Assembly (NCBI GenBank): GCA_013397695.1 | Contig: VYZI01000109.1 | Location: 1,555,570-1,619,569, forward strand | Length of the DNA: 64,000 nucleotides | Reading direction: 5' to 3' | Source of the DNA: Centropus unirufus | Taxonomy: Eukaryota > Chordata > Aves > Cuculiformes > Centropidae | In this document: piece by piece, positions 1-12,130 of the stretch | Layout of the letters: each line of letters opens with the position of its first letter | How positions within the stretch are numbered: the stretch's first letter is position 1 | Notes under the pieces: model-generated | Told to the model about the DNA's origin: nothing | Seen by the model: only the letters and a program-made list of their open reading frames with translations | Database searches by the model: none | Program-made: the position numbers and the translations under genes

Positions 1-2512
1 AAGCTAGACATACTGCAGATAATACAGAGAGCACTCTGTCATGACAGATAATTTTGAAGAGAAGCCAGCCAACTATTTTTTTAACAATATTGGTGAATTT
101 AAAAGGTAAATTATACTTAAATACAGAGGGCACAGTGTCTTCAAAGTAGCAAAAATAGCAAAAAATATCTTTTCTTTATGCTTCAATATCGTTCAATTTT
201 TTTCAAAATGTAAAGATAGAAGTTCTTTCAATAGACAAGTAATGTTTTCTATGCATTGGAAATCCTATATATACTGAATATTTCATAATTTACTATTTCT
301 TTATTCATGTATGAAACTGGAGATACACATCTATCACATTACTGTCTCCTTAAAATATTCAGCAAAACATAAGGGGAGAGAAAGAAAATGAAAAAAAAGC
401 AATTAAAGAGGAAAAGAAAAAGAGAATTTTAAGCAATTACTTTTCAAAAAAGTCATGACAGAGCGGAGCTAAGAATCAGCACAGAGCAGCACAGATCAGC
501 TGTACCTGGGTTGGAAGCTGCTGAGGGAGGGAGAACCCTTTCAGTATTGCAGTCTATCCCATAGAAAAACAGGAAAAATACCCCCTAAACCTTTCCATTT
601 GATTCAAAAGTATTTATATAACAGAAGAGAAGTGTATTGTGCCTATGTGGGTTGGGTTTTTTTGTCAAAAAGTCTCTGACTTTTAATTTTGGAAAAATAA
701 GTTTGTTTAGGAGTAGCCTATACTTGGGCATAGGATAACACATTGTCCATAGTTTATTTTTTTGTGCAGAAATTTGATGGGGAAAATAGAAGTACTTCAA
801 ACTATAAATGGTGAATTTGACATCCATTGCTGAGATGACATGTTTAAAAAATTTACCCCAATGATGTTACTACATTAGGTCATATGGAGTATGACAGCAG
901 CAAGGGATGAGGATGAGTGTTCTGAAAGAGCTATTTTGTTTGGTTTTAGGCAAAAGATCCCAGGCCTGACTCTCTTACTTAGATATAACCCTGCCAATAT
1001 ATCAGTGTAAAAATAGGACGAGTAAAAGCACCAATTGTATGGTAGTTATTAAGTACGACACTTTAGTTACAATACTTTAGTTATGCATTACACATATGAC
1101 ATGTCAGTTTGAAAACTGATTGTGTAAGGGCTTGGAATAATGACTATTAATAACTATGTTGTTCATCGTGGAGTTCTGCCTTTTATATTTAATTAGAAAC
1201 CATCACCATTGCTCACAGAATGTGTGGTTTCTTCAACAGAGGGAATACACAGTAGGTCTCACTAAAGAATAACTATTCAGTCCATCATGCCAGTAGTCAT
1301 ATTATTTTTACAAAGGTGGAGACTCTGTGGGATTATAATCACTTCAGAATAGCAAATTATTTTAATGGCAGACACTGTAAGAGTTTTCGATTAAAAAAAA
1401 GCATATACTGCATACCAGCTGGAGCATTGCATGTCAAAGGAGAGAAAAAGCATTAGGAAGCTTATAGTTCAAACCTTCCTGGTAACAGAACGGTATAAAA
1501 AAGACAACACACTCTTCTCATCAAGTGACACAAGAAGTGTCACAAATCTTCGTTGAAGCTAATAGAGTGACTGAGAAAGAAGGATGCATATGAAGCCTCT
1601 TAATGTCTTTTCGAGTAAGATTTGGGTTGAGGGAGGAGGGTAGATCCTTTGTGTTTGGAAGGAGAGGGGTGGTTTAGTTATATCCTTTATAGGAACTTTC
1701 AGCAAAACGGCATTGAGATTTCCTACTGCTAGGAAATGGAAATAATTTTTACCTGACTTGCCAAGCCAGTTTGGGAATTAGTAATTCCAAAATAAAAGAA
1801 AAAAGGCCCATTTTGCTATAAATGCTACAGTTTCACTTGTAGGGACATGCTGGCAGATTGAAAACTGTATCATGATACATCATCTACTGGGCAGCAGTAA
1901 ATGTGACAGAAACATATCCTCCTATTGGAGGGGCTGCTCTCCCCCAGGTGGTGTTTGGGAGGATACCAAAAAATCTTCTCCTACAAGGATCTCAACCCCT
2001 CCCAGCAGAAATAAATAAACAAATTGGTCTTTCAGGGGAATGTAGATGTAAATATAGACAAACAAAGACTAGTTGTTGAATTACTATTCCAAGAACAAAG
2101 AGGGAATTGAAAGGAAGGAGAAGGGAGGGGAAATCCCTCCGTGTTTATGAGCACACATCAAAGAACCTCTTCTAGAAATCTGAACATTCAGATAGGAGGG
2201 GGGAAACAAATCCTTGATATGAAACTTGAAACAATTCAATAAACACCATTGCACATATCCATTCAATGGGATAAAGTTACACATTTACACAGGCACAGGG
2301 AGATTCATGCTGATACTTGGGTAATGTGAGTACAGGTGTGGTGGATCCAGGAAGCATGTTAAATCTGCAGGTGTAACAACAACCTCTACATGAAAATGTA
2401 TTTTTATGTTTCCCATTTCCAACAGAGAAGTCATGGACAACTTTTCATTCATCAGAGGTTTACTTAATTAATTTTAGTTAGAACTTTACTTATGTTCTTA
2501 TTGATTTTAAAC
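1..2512. other. Unannotated AT-rich single-copy sequence
   Basis: I see no gene or recognisable repeat in this stretch. The one compositional feature is a purine-rich run at about 371-426 (A and G with only a few interruptions). A G-rich patch at about 1628-1676 has three close GGG tracts and a fourth too far away for a tight quadruplex. The open frames here (80 and 66 codons on the minus strand) are AT-rich, lack recognisable domains and fit chance. Confidence 0.6.
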
Positions 2513-2968
2513 ATCATAGAATTACTATGTTGGAAAAGACCTTTGAGATCATTGAGCCCAACTGTACCTGTCCACTACTAAACAACATCTGTAAGCACCT
2601 CACCTACCTGTCTTTTAAATACTTCCAGAGATGGGGACTCAATCATCTCCCTGGGCAGCCTGTTCCACTGTTTGATAACCCTTTCAGTGAAGAATTTTTT
2701 CCTAATATTCAATCTGAAACTTCCCTTACACACCCTGAGGCCATTCCCCACCATCCTGCCACCTATCACATGGGAGAAGAGATCAACAGCCACCGTTCTA
2801 TAATCCTCTTTCAAATAGTTGTAGATAGTGATAAAGTCTCCCCTCAGCCTCCTCCTCTCCAGGCTAAACATCCCCAGTCCCTTCAGCTGCTACTCATAAG
2901 ACTTGCTCTCCAGACCTTTCATTAGCTCTGTTGCCCTTCCCTGGACATGCTCCAGGACCTCAATATCA
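2513..2968 (-). mobile_element. CR1 LINE fragment, 3' end, 5'-truncated
   Basis: This is the 3' tail of a CR1 non-LTR retrotransposon inserted on the minus strand. Read on the plus strand it begins with the reverse-complemented CR1 terminus (atcatagaat, then gttggaaaagacc) and runs through well-known CR1 blocks: the 'GGGCAGCCTGTTCCA' stretch at about 2654 and the 'CCTCTCCAGGCTAAACA' stretch at about 2850. Homology stops near 2968, a typical 5' truncation made during target-primed reverse transcription. The family normally encodes an endonuclease-reverse transcriptase, but this copy keeps only the C-terminal tail of ORF2 and cannot move by itself. Confidence 0.93.
2578..2871 (-). pseudogene. 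CR1 ORF2 C-terminal remnant (97 codons open)
   Basis: This open frame lies inside the CR1 tail above and matches the extreme C-terminus of CR1 ORF2. It has the signature order FSLERRRLRGD near the start, then FRLNIRKKFFTERV and WNRLPREMIESPSLEVFKR further on. The frame stays open for 97 codons, but immediately upstream an in-frame TAG (2890-2892) replaces the glutamate codon expected in the family, so the element is broken. It has no reverse transcriptase or endonuclease domain. The plus-strand frame over the same DNA (2527-2925) is an antisense shadow. Confidence 0.88.
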
Positions 2969-4977
2969 TGTTAATTTGTTTTTAATAGGAGATTAGTTAA
3001 TTGCATACTTCAGTATGTACTCTGGTATAAAGAATGTGTATCATTGCAGAATATATCACATTAATTCATAAAACTTAAAGTTGGTCAAAAACCAGAATCA
3101 TTGAGTTAACATGTAAGTTTTCCTCAGTTTTATTTCATGTATATGCGTTCATACATGCCTACACATATTCAAGTATATGTGTGATTTATCTTCAGCACAT
3201 GCATAAGCAAATTTTCATTGCAGCCTTTTCTGCCACTGATCTTAATGAATTGCCTTCTGTATCATGCCTATGCACTTAAATTGGAAAGGTAGCAGTGGTG
3301 GGTTTTTGGTTTTATATGCAAAATAACATATGAATATCAAGGTAAATGGCTAGCAGGTTTAAACTACAAGAGTTCATGCAACTGAGCAAAGACTGCAGAT
3401 TTATGATGGGACGGTGGGTGTGACTCTAATTAGTAACATCAATGAATGCAGGACCACCTGAATTATATAATCATCTACAAATAGGATACTGGAGGACATG
3501 AGCTTTGTTTATTTATTCATTAGAGCATTAGCTTTCCTCCCACTATATTCAACCTTTTTTTGTATCGAATAATACCAAAATTATACCTAATATATAATTT
3601 TCTTCTTTTGCTTTCAGACCTGCAAATCAAGGTACCTTAAGACTGAAATAAAACACTCTGGTTCCAGTTACTGGCATCCATTCTTTAGCTGAAAGGAAGG
3701 AAGGAACAGGCTATTCATTAATGACAAAAGAGCTGAAGTTCATAGTTTCTCTTTGGTTCTGTTATTACTAGACTTTTTCAAGGGCTTTTTGTTGCTGTTT
3801 TTAATAAAATTCATCGTTTTCAGAAATATGTTTCACAACTTAAATAGTTGAAGAGCTTGATAAATACCATTCTTCAATAAAATCAGCATTTTTTAACTAT
3901 TTGCATGACATGTTTATTGCCCAACATAAACCAAATCCCAGACTGTACAACTTGAATGTTTATAAATTCATAAGCTTAGTTTATGGCAGTAAAAATGATG
4001 CTGTTGTTATGTCTTCCAGTGTCTATGGACATTTCTGAAATTTTATTACTCTAGGTACTAAATCTAGTCATTATGTGAATGTAATTATTGTCAGTGGCCA
4101 CAAGTGAATAATATTGTCCTTTACAAGATGGAACTTCTTAGGTCGCTAGTGTCAGAGCTTGGTTAAAACCTCACCTCTTGGTTGAAAGAGACTATAATAA
4201 CACTGTTTGCAGCTGATTCGCAAGTTTCATTTCAAATTGTCAAAGCAGAACTCTGTCAAAAACCGCTACATTTCCTTAAATTTGTAGGAAATCCATGAAT
4301 CATCACTGAGATTGTGAAAGTGGATTTAAGCTCTTTTGAAAGGTTGTGGCTACTACAGTCCTTTCATATAAATGCAGTCTGAATCACAGACTTGAAACCT
4401 GAAATGAGTTTCCCCTGAAGTGAGGCCCTAACAAAGGTATTTCTAGTTGATGCTCTGCAGCTTCTAGTTCATGTGTATCAACTAATGTCTATGTGCTATC
4501 CAATCATAGAAATGGGCTTAATAGAGTGGAATGCTTTATTGGAAGTTGTGTATGTATGGGCATAAACATGTGTGAACATTTAAACATAGATTATTTTTTT
4601 TAACTTGTATATCTCTGTCTGTTTCCTAGTTTACAGGAGTTGGAGAAACATTCCCTACACCTACAGCAAGAGGTAAAGGTAAGCTAGTGATGCTTACTTA
4701 CTTGCTCTCAAAGCCCATTCCAAATTCAGGATATCTTATCCATTACAGATAATTTTTCTGTAATCATAATTCATTGCCTGATCTTGCTCTTATACCTTTT
4801 TTCACTCTTTGCTTCACAGTGGGATACAGCTCAGTCTGAGTCAGATTTCTGTTAGTGCTAGAAGCTTGATCCAAAGAAGCTGTCCAAATTCCTTCCTTCA
4901 GTAGAAAATGGAAGCTTTCCAGAAGGCAAGTTCCTCACCCTACCCAAGACAGTAATCATAGAGCTGGGATGAAACAC
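2969..4977. other. Unannotated single-copy sequence
   Basis: I see no gene or clear repeat here. The stretch is AT-rich with scattered homopolymers and no long open frame. The part around 3380-3560 and 4130-4330 has an even, non-repetitive texture with homeobox-core TAAT sites and could hold old conserved non-coding DNA, but I have no direct support for that. Confidence 0.5.
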
Positions 4978-5579
4978 TGTTGTGGTTTAACTCCAGCTGG
5001 CAACTATGCACTACCCAGACACTCATTAACTTCCCCACAGTGGGAGAGGGGAGACAATCAGAGAGGTAAAAGGGAGAAAAACTATGGGTAGAGAAGAAGG
5101 CAGTTTAAGATATGAAGCAAAAGCTACACACAAATGCAAAACAAAACAAGGAATTCATTCACCACTTCCCATCAGCAGGCAGGTGTTCAACTATCTCCTG
5201 GAAAGCAGGCTTTAATCACACACAACAGTTGCTTGAGAAGAAAAACATCACAGCTCTGAATGTGTCCACCCTCTGCTTTCTCCTCTCTCTGTCCCCTATT
5301 GTTGAATATGACTTCATATTTTATGGAATATCTCCCCAGTCAGCTGGCACCAGCTGGCCCAGCTGTGCCCTACCCCAGCCTCCCATGCACCCCCAGCCTA
5401 CTCACCAGTGGGGCGGTGTGAGGAGCAGAAAAGGCCCTGACAGTGTTCAAGAACTGTTTAGCAACTATAAAAACATCCTTGTATTATCACAATCATCCTC
5501 AGCACAAATTCAGAACGCTTCTCACACTAAACACCATGAAGCAAATCAACTCTATTCCAGCCAAAATCGGCAAAAGCAC
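4978..5579 (-). mobile_element. Solo LTR of an avian ERVL-type endogenous retrovirus
   Basis: The segment begins TGTTGTGGTTTAACTCCAGC, runs through ACTATGCACTACCC and CCCACAGTGGGA, and includes a conserved middle block (CCCCCAGCCTACTCACCAGT, at 5391). It ends in the block TCTATTCCAGCCAAAATCGG. I recognise this order as a common LTR family in finches and other Neoaves. In that family the TATA box and poly(A) region lie on the strand opposite to the one shown, so I call the LTR minus. No gag, pol or env sequence and no partner LTR flank it, so it looks like a solo LTR left by recombination. The ancestral TATA region (about 5295-5325) is degraded. I could not identify target-site duplications with confidence. 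The family name is from memory; ends are accurate to within about 10 bases. Confidence 0.82.
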
Positions 5580-8500
5580 CTTCCAGTGGTTTTGATCTGT
5601 CCCCATTAATGCTATAGTAAGTTTGCCTGACTGCTAAACACCTATCCTCTATATGGTACCCTCAGAAATTCTCAACTCCAGTCATTCCATACCTTTAAGA
5701 AGGCTGGGATTAGATCCTCTGAAATAATTTGCTGCTTTTGCTGCATTGAAATCAACAGCCATTAGCAGTCTGTGCACCCTTGACTAACAAAACTCGTGAC
5801 TTTGGGCTGCATTTGATGTTCTCTGAGAAATCAAAAGAGAACAGATCTTTTAGATCTTTTGTAGCCTTTTCTATGTAAAGGGCACATTAGAGTGACTTAG
5901 ACTGCTTAAATATCCTGCACAGTTAAAATTCATCACCTGCAAACCCATGCCTTCAGGCAGAGAAGTTTCTTTGTTCATAAATGCCGCCTCCAAACTGATT
6001 ATTTCTGTGTACCTGTTCAATTGCAACTCCTTTACTGAGGTTATTACAAGTCAGAAAAGAAACAAAAATAAGAAATAAGAGATCTCATGGCAAGAAATGA
6101 AAATTAAGACAATGAGGAATCACTTCTGAGAAAGGGAAAATGCTGATAGGAGGAAAAACATATCGCATGAAAAGCTGTATCTCAACTCAATGTGTACAGT
6201 GATGTGTTAATTTATTTTTCAATATAACTGATGAAAATTTTTCTAGAATGGAATTCAGATCTTTGCATTGATATATCAAAATAACACCCCAGAATTTAGA
6301 AAAGAAAAACAAAAACAAACACAAAACTCTGAAAATATGGCTTTACAGGCTCTTTATAGAGCTGCAAGGCAAGAGATTGATAGACATGGGCATGAACTGA
6401 AATAGCAGAGTTTTGTACTGGTTGCAAAGAAAAAGATCACTGTGCAGATATTTAGAGGTGGAACAAGCTTGCAAGAGAGGGAGTGCACTTCCATCCTTGG
6501 AAATTTTGTGATTATACCTCAGTAAAGCCATAAGTAAGGTGGACTGACATTACAACTGGCCCTTTCTGGGTAAACCATTGGACGAGACATCTCCTGAGTT
6601 TCCTTCCAAATTGAACTGTTTTCTGATTTCAGGAGAAAGATGTAAATTTATCACTGGAAGCTGAGACAGTCTGCATAAGTCTAAAAATGCTTGACTATAT
6701 GAAGATTCAGTGTGGGAAAACATTGACCATAGGGAGCAGGAACGAGGGGCTGTGCCACAGAGGATCCTTGGACTCAAGCATAAATAGATATTTGAGCCCA
6801 TTTGTTCCAATATATCTAAAAGCATTTGAGCCATCATATTTTGTGAGGAAATGCTCGTAAGAAATTTAACTCTGTTGTGAGTTTTACTTGGTGGAGTGAT
6901 GGAAACTTTCTTTGAATATTCATTAAAATTTTAACAGGAAATTAATTCTGACTATGCCAATGACCCGGTCTTTCTAAAATTTGACTAGAATAAATGTGCA
7001 CATTCAGATGGAAATTTTTCAATTTACGATTACAGTTCATAAAAGTTATTTTCTTGTAATTATATGTTTAGCTGAAGTGAAAGGCAAATCAATGTACTTT
7101 CTATTACATAAACATGACAAAGGAGCTTTCAATGGTTTGAGGAGGCTTGCATTGGAAAGAGCTTATGTTCAAATGCGATGGTCAAGAAGAGATGACAGAG
7201 AACACTGGCAATTCACATTTTGCAATCTTATTACTTTTAAAAAGAAAGACAAAAGGGAAAGATTAGGCTTGAGATAATAAGTTGAATAATTGATATATGA
7301 AAAGTGTAGTGTTATCATGGTGTTCACTGTAAACATCACTGTAGGAAAGACCTGTTTGTTTAAAAAGTAAATTACTAACAAGGAAGACAGAAATTTTTAT
7401 TTTTATAGCATTAAAACATCTTTCTGAAACTATGGTAATAAATGAGAACTGCGTAAAACTCTTGGACCTTGGCCCTTTAAAGAACTTCATCAAATAGGTT
7501 CAAGCTACAGCTTAGCTTAGAGGATATATTTATTGTGATGGCATAGATAGAAAGATTGATGGAATATTCAAATATATCCAACTGGTAGTCCATTTAAAGG
7601 TCTTGATTCCTTATTTTTATTCACACATTCCTATAATTCACTTGAGTGGAGATAGCTTACAGAAGAGTAAATCAGTGGAACGGAGTGTGGACAACCAGTG
7701 TCAGTAAATGGTAATTGGCACATTTCTGACAACATTGTTTGAGAAACTGGCCCTTAAATATTAACAGTATTGTTGATGATCTGACTCTAATCTGCCTGTG
7801 CAAATGTTTGCGGACAAAACCAGGTTCATGTTTACCAGTCAGAGCTGTTGTCTCTCTGTGGCACTACTGCTCACTTTATAGTGAGGCTCATCTCAGAGTA
7901 CAAAGAATGTTTTACATTTTAAGACTGATATTTCAAGCCAAATTTCATGTGTGTGCTTTCAATATCGAATTCCTACTACATGCTGCACATGCTGTAATAG
8001 GAACAAAATATCTCACTATGACATATTGTCGCAATTTGGTGCACTAGGTTAAAGATAATGACAACATTTATGAAACAGTATTACTTCATTGCCCTTAATC
8101 CCTCTATTTCCCCTGTAGTTTACTGAACAACTTTATTTCAAAGTCAGTTCAAATAGCTGCATGAACATTACTGATGCCTCTATGAGAGATATTTGGGGTG
8201 AATAATAAATAGTGAAAACAACTGGGAAATAGAGCTGCCAGGAGAAGGCTGGACTGGTGCCCTCCACTGATGAGGTTAGGCTGTTGCACATGCTAGCATG
8301 CCTGGGAAGGGCTGGGATGCCAAAAGGGAACACTTGCCGGCATGAACCAGTGAAACCTTCTAAAAAATCTTGGAAGCATTAAAGGCCAAGTAATTGGGCG
8401 TATTCTAGGTTGGTTTTCTTCCAAGTGGGTTCTTCTCCAACTCTTCCTAGCTTGGAAATATTAATGAATTATCCTTATTGCTGAGCAATGCATTTTCCAC

Positions 8501-11500
8501 AGAGAGCTGTTCCAGTTTTCAAATGCATTTGCTCCACATTCATCCACACAGAGACTTTTTTTGCCCATTTTCCACAGCAAGTCTAGCAAACAAGCTTAGT
8601 ATCTAAAAAAAAAAAAAAGTGCTAACCTCACTCATTTTTTGAAAGCACTATTCAAACTGGGTACTTATTTAAACTTGGCCAGACAACTAATTTAATTTTT
8701 TTCATCTGTTTGCACAATGAAAGTATATTGTTTTTGTTTGTAGCTACATAAATTTAAAAAATGAACAGATGGATATACAGATGTTAATGCCTCTTCCCTG
8801 ATCCCTGACCTTCAAGAAGGGAACTACAGAAAAGAGATTAAGTCTTGTTCTGCTTCCAGGATTCCTGTGTCAGAAGCTATGCCCATGAAATACCTGACAC
8901 AAGGCAGAAATAGTTCTGTGTGACTAATGCTAACGATGCACCATAGATTTTGGATGGTAGGAAGCAAATGATAAGCTTAGCATGAAGGAAATAGAGACCG
9001 AAAGGGACTCTCTGAGGAAATAACAAGGTATTTTGAACAAATCAATAGAAGAATTTCAAATTTTCTTTACTTAAAGTTTATAAAGTTGAGAACTGGAAAA
9101 TAAAATTTATCAAATTATTGCTGAAAAATTAGTCTCTCTCGAATCAGTATCTGCTGAGTGATGTTTTCCTCCTTTGAAACTCCTCTTTAGACTCTCTTTT
9201 GCTATGGCTCTAGATAAAGATTGCCTTTACAGAGGAGACAGAAGTAACCTCGCACTATTCCTAAGTAGCCAGTATTCTAACTCAGTCAGTTTAATGCTCT
9301 ATCTCTTCATTCATATTTGTGATTGTTATAATAACAGTGAATTCAACCGACAACTAATTTATCAAAGGCCCTTCAATAAATACTGAAGTTCATTGCTCAG
9401 GTTTTCAATTAGTAACTACTGATGCCTATTTTTAGGATTTAACTCAGGGAACCAATTTGAGATGCCTTACAGGAGCCCAGATTAGAGAAAAAAATTGCAA
9501 AAGAAGTGTGGTACTTTATAAAGCAGAATGCTTACAATGTCACTAAAACTGAAGTAGCATAGCTGCCTAAATGACATACAGTTGTTTTGTTGTGATAAGC
9601 CACATGCAAAAAAAAGAAATCTTCAATGATCATAGAATTGAAACACCTGACTCCATCACATATTTTTTAAAGCCCCTCTGTCTCTCTATAAAGCTTTTGG
9701 AGAAGATTTGTGCACATGAAAGCTTATGGAATATGGGAGCCACAAGGATACCCTAGAAAGGGCAGTATTTTAATTGCTATCTCCTGACAGGTATTAGGAA
9801 GCCAAACCACTGGGTGAATTCTTCTATGAAAAGTTTCATAATGTAGGATCTACTTCTGTGTTGTGGTGCCAGAGTGAGCAGTGCTCATACTTTCTGAAAA
9901 TGGCTGCTATGGAAAAACTGTGGCTTGGGTAATAGCGTAGTTTTCAGGTCATTTATAGTGAAAGTGGAACATCTCTTTTAATTCCCTTCCTTACCCTAAA
10001 GCATTGGAAACGGAGTTTTTTCTACCATGTAGAAGACTGACCTCACACGTTGGCATGGTAGATTAGAGTATTTGGAGATGGAAAATCAGCATTCCTACAG
10101 ATGCAGGGACATTCACTACTGCAGTGCTAACGTCCTTGGACTTATATGCATGTAAAGGGAAAAGCCAAGGATGCCATATATTTTAGGAAGAGGAACAACT
10201 ACAGAGAGTCATCTGTTTTTATTTTTATTTCAGAATAGGAAAAGGGTTAAAAAGAACAGATTCAGCATCTTCTCAAAAAAAAAAAAAACACAAAAAAACA
10301 TCATGTGTGTCAGCATCATGTGGTAGGAAACTTTTAGGCAAAAAGAAGTGGCAAGTTTCTGTCCATCTGGGAAGGAAAAGGAAAAGAAGCCCTGTCATAT
10401 CAGCAATTACAGTCTTATTTTTAAAAGCCTGCTATGGAAGCATTTTTCCTCTGCAAGTTAATCGGTTGGAAGATGGTTAAATTAAAATATAAAATAAAGA
10501 ATTGAAATAAAAATGAAAGAAAGAAAGCTTGCCATCTAGTTTAAGGGAGAAAGTGGAAGCAGAAAAGTCTGACTGGCATGTGACCATCAAGAGGTCAGAA
10601 GTTCAGATATTGCTCATGTATAATTATTTCTAATCCACCCATATACAGAAAGAATGGCAGCTTTGAAAGAGAAAATGGGTGAATTGAAGATTGATAATAC
10701 CCAAGAAGATTCCAAGTTGGAGAGCAAACAAGTTCATAAGATAAAAATAATTTCAAAATGAAAATGCTATTGAGTTATCAGTCTAAGAGCTGCAAACTCT
10801 GCTACTGTCTGGTTCCTGAATTTTTCCAGTGACCTGTTGTCTCCTATTTCCCTTTGCCTTTGAACTGTTAATTGATCATTTGGGGCCCTCCTGCATTTAA
10901 TGTCCATCTATGAAACATATGTCCTAACGCATGCTTCTTTAAATTAGGTGTGATGGCAAGGAGGGCTGGAGATGAAAAAATAAAACCAGCTACAAGTGAC
11001 ACAGTGATTAGGGCTGGGGCTGGACTGCTTACTGCAACCCCTTGCTTCTCCATATTGAAGCTGTTCCTGACACAAGACATAAAGATTAGAAGTAGGTCAT
11101 ATGAATAACTCATGAATAGTTAATAAGTATTTAGCTACTGTCTGGAGTGGCTGTTGGGAAAAGGAGTGGGGGGGAACAACCACACACATTAATCTATAGC
11201 AACAAATAATCCATTGCTTCAAATGTTTCCAAATTAGTCAACGGACATTAGCTCACTTAAAAAGATAATTTGTAAAGGAATATATTTCCTAAAAATGCAA
11301 AATGAGACTCCCTTGACTGAACAGTTGTTAAGAAAAACAGCTTTTATCTGTGCAAAACACAGGGGGAAAAGAGCATGAATATGCTCACTTTCTACAAAAG
11401 CAAAATATTGAAACCATGAACATCGCTGATTTGTTATTTTGGGGTCTATTCAATTAATGACTAACACAAAGAAGGAGATTAGTAATGTGAGTGCCCTGCT

Positions 11501-11984
11501 GTTCTTACAGAAAGTAAGTTAAAAGGTAACCTGTCATGTGCCGTAAACATTCATCACACTTACCTTCACCTATCGTATTCGACCTTGGTGATAGATAATA
11601 CAACTGAACATAAGTGCAATACTTGCAGTGAGTTACTGCATGAAGGATGGACTAGACACTAAAATCTGTATTCTACTCCTGCCTTTGCCAGAGATTTCTC
11701 AGTCCTCTGACAAGCCATACACTGGACATGAAAGAATTTTATTGCTTAATATGCAGAAGATAAACCAAGAGTATGTACAATGGTGTATAAACAAGGTGTG
11801 CTCAAATTTTAAAAAGATCTGACTGCTTAGCTCTTACTGAAATTACAAATCAGAAAGTGTCTATGAAACAGAAAAAACTTTTTGCTAAAATGAGTTGCCT
11901 ACTGAACTGTGAGCTAAGTACTTTCAATTTTTTTGCCTGATGTCCAGAAGTTATCGAGCAGTAGGCCATGGTGTAATTCACAGC
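5580..11984. other. Long unannotated single-copy stretch
   Basis: No gene or recognised mobile element is visible. Small features are an A14 run at 8605-8618, an A14 run at 10275-10288 followed by further A-rich sequence, a perfect 12-bp palindrome CATGCTAGCATG at 8289-8300, and a G7 run at 11168-11174. The longer open frames (95 codons minus at 6550-6837; 98 and 102 codons plus at 6981-7277 and 7739-8047) show no domain that I recognise, and frames of this size are expected by chance. Confidence 0.55.
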
Positions 11985-12130
11985 TAATTTTACTCTGAGG
12001 TAATTTCCTTGATTACCTATGTCCTGAATTTCTCCATCTGTAAAGTTGGTATTGCAAAACCTAACTCCCTCTTTGCAAGCTTTTTTGAGGATTGCTTAAC
12101 TACGAAGACATTAAATGCTGAATCAGTCCA
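11985..12130 (+). mobile_element. MIR-like ancient SINE fragment
   Basis: Bases 12022-12053 read TCCTGAATTTCTCCATCTGT followed by AAAGTTGGTATT, which aligns with the conserved MIR core (the 'TTTCCTCATCTGTAAAATGG' block). Downstream, CCTAACTCCC, TTTTTGAGGATTGCTTAA and ATTAAATGCTGAATC follow in the order expected for the MIR 3' half (CCTACCTC, GTGAGGATTAA, then the tail). MIR elements are tRNA-derived SINEs that were active early in amniote evolution and are rare and diverged in birds. The 5' half is too eroded to define, so the left end is approximate. An alternative is a chance match to the short core, but the ordered downstream blocks argue against it. Confidence 0.55.

Noticed and set aside
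2527..2925. 132-codon plus-strand frame
   Set aside because: It is antisense to the CR1 ORF2 tail and follows the repeat exactly.
5112..5609. 165-codon plus-strand open frame
   Set aside because: It lies almost wholly inside the LTR, on the strand opposite to the LTR's likely transcription, and matches no retroviral or host protein. It is a shadow of the repeat.
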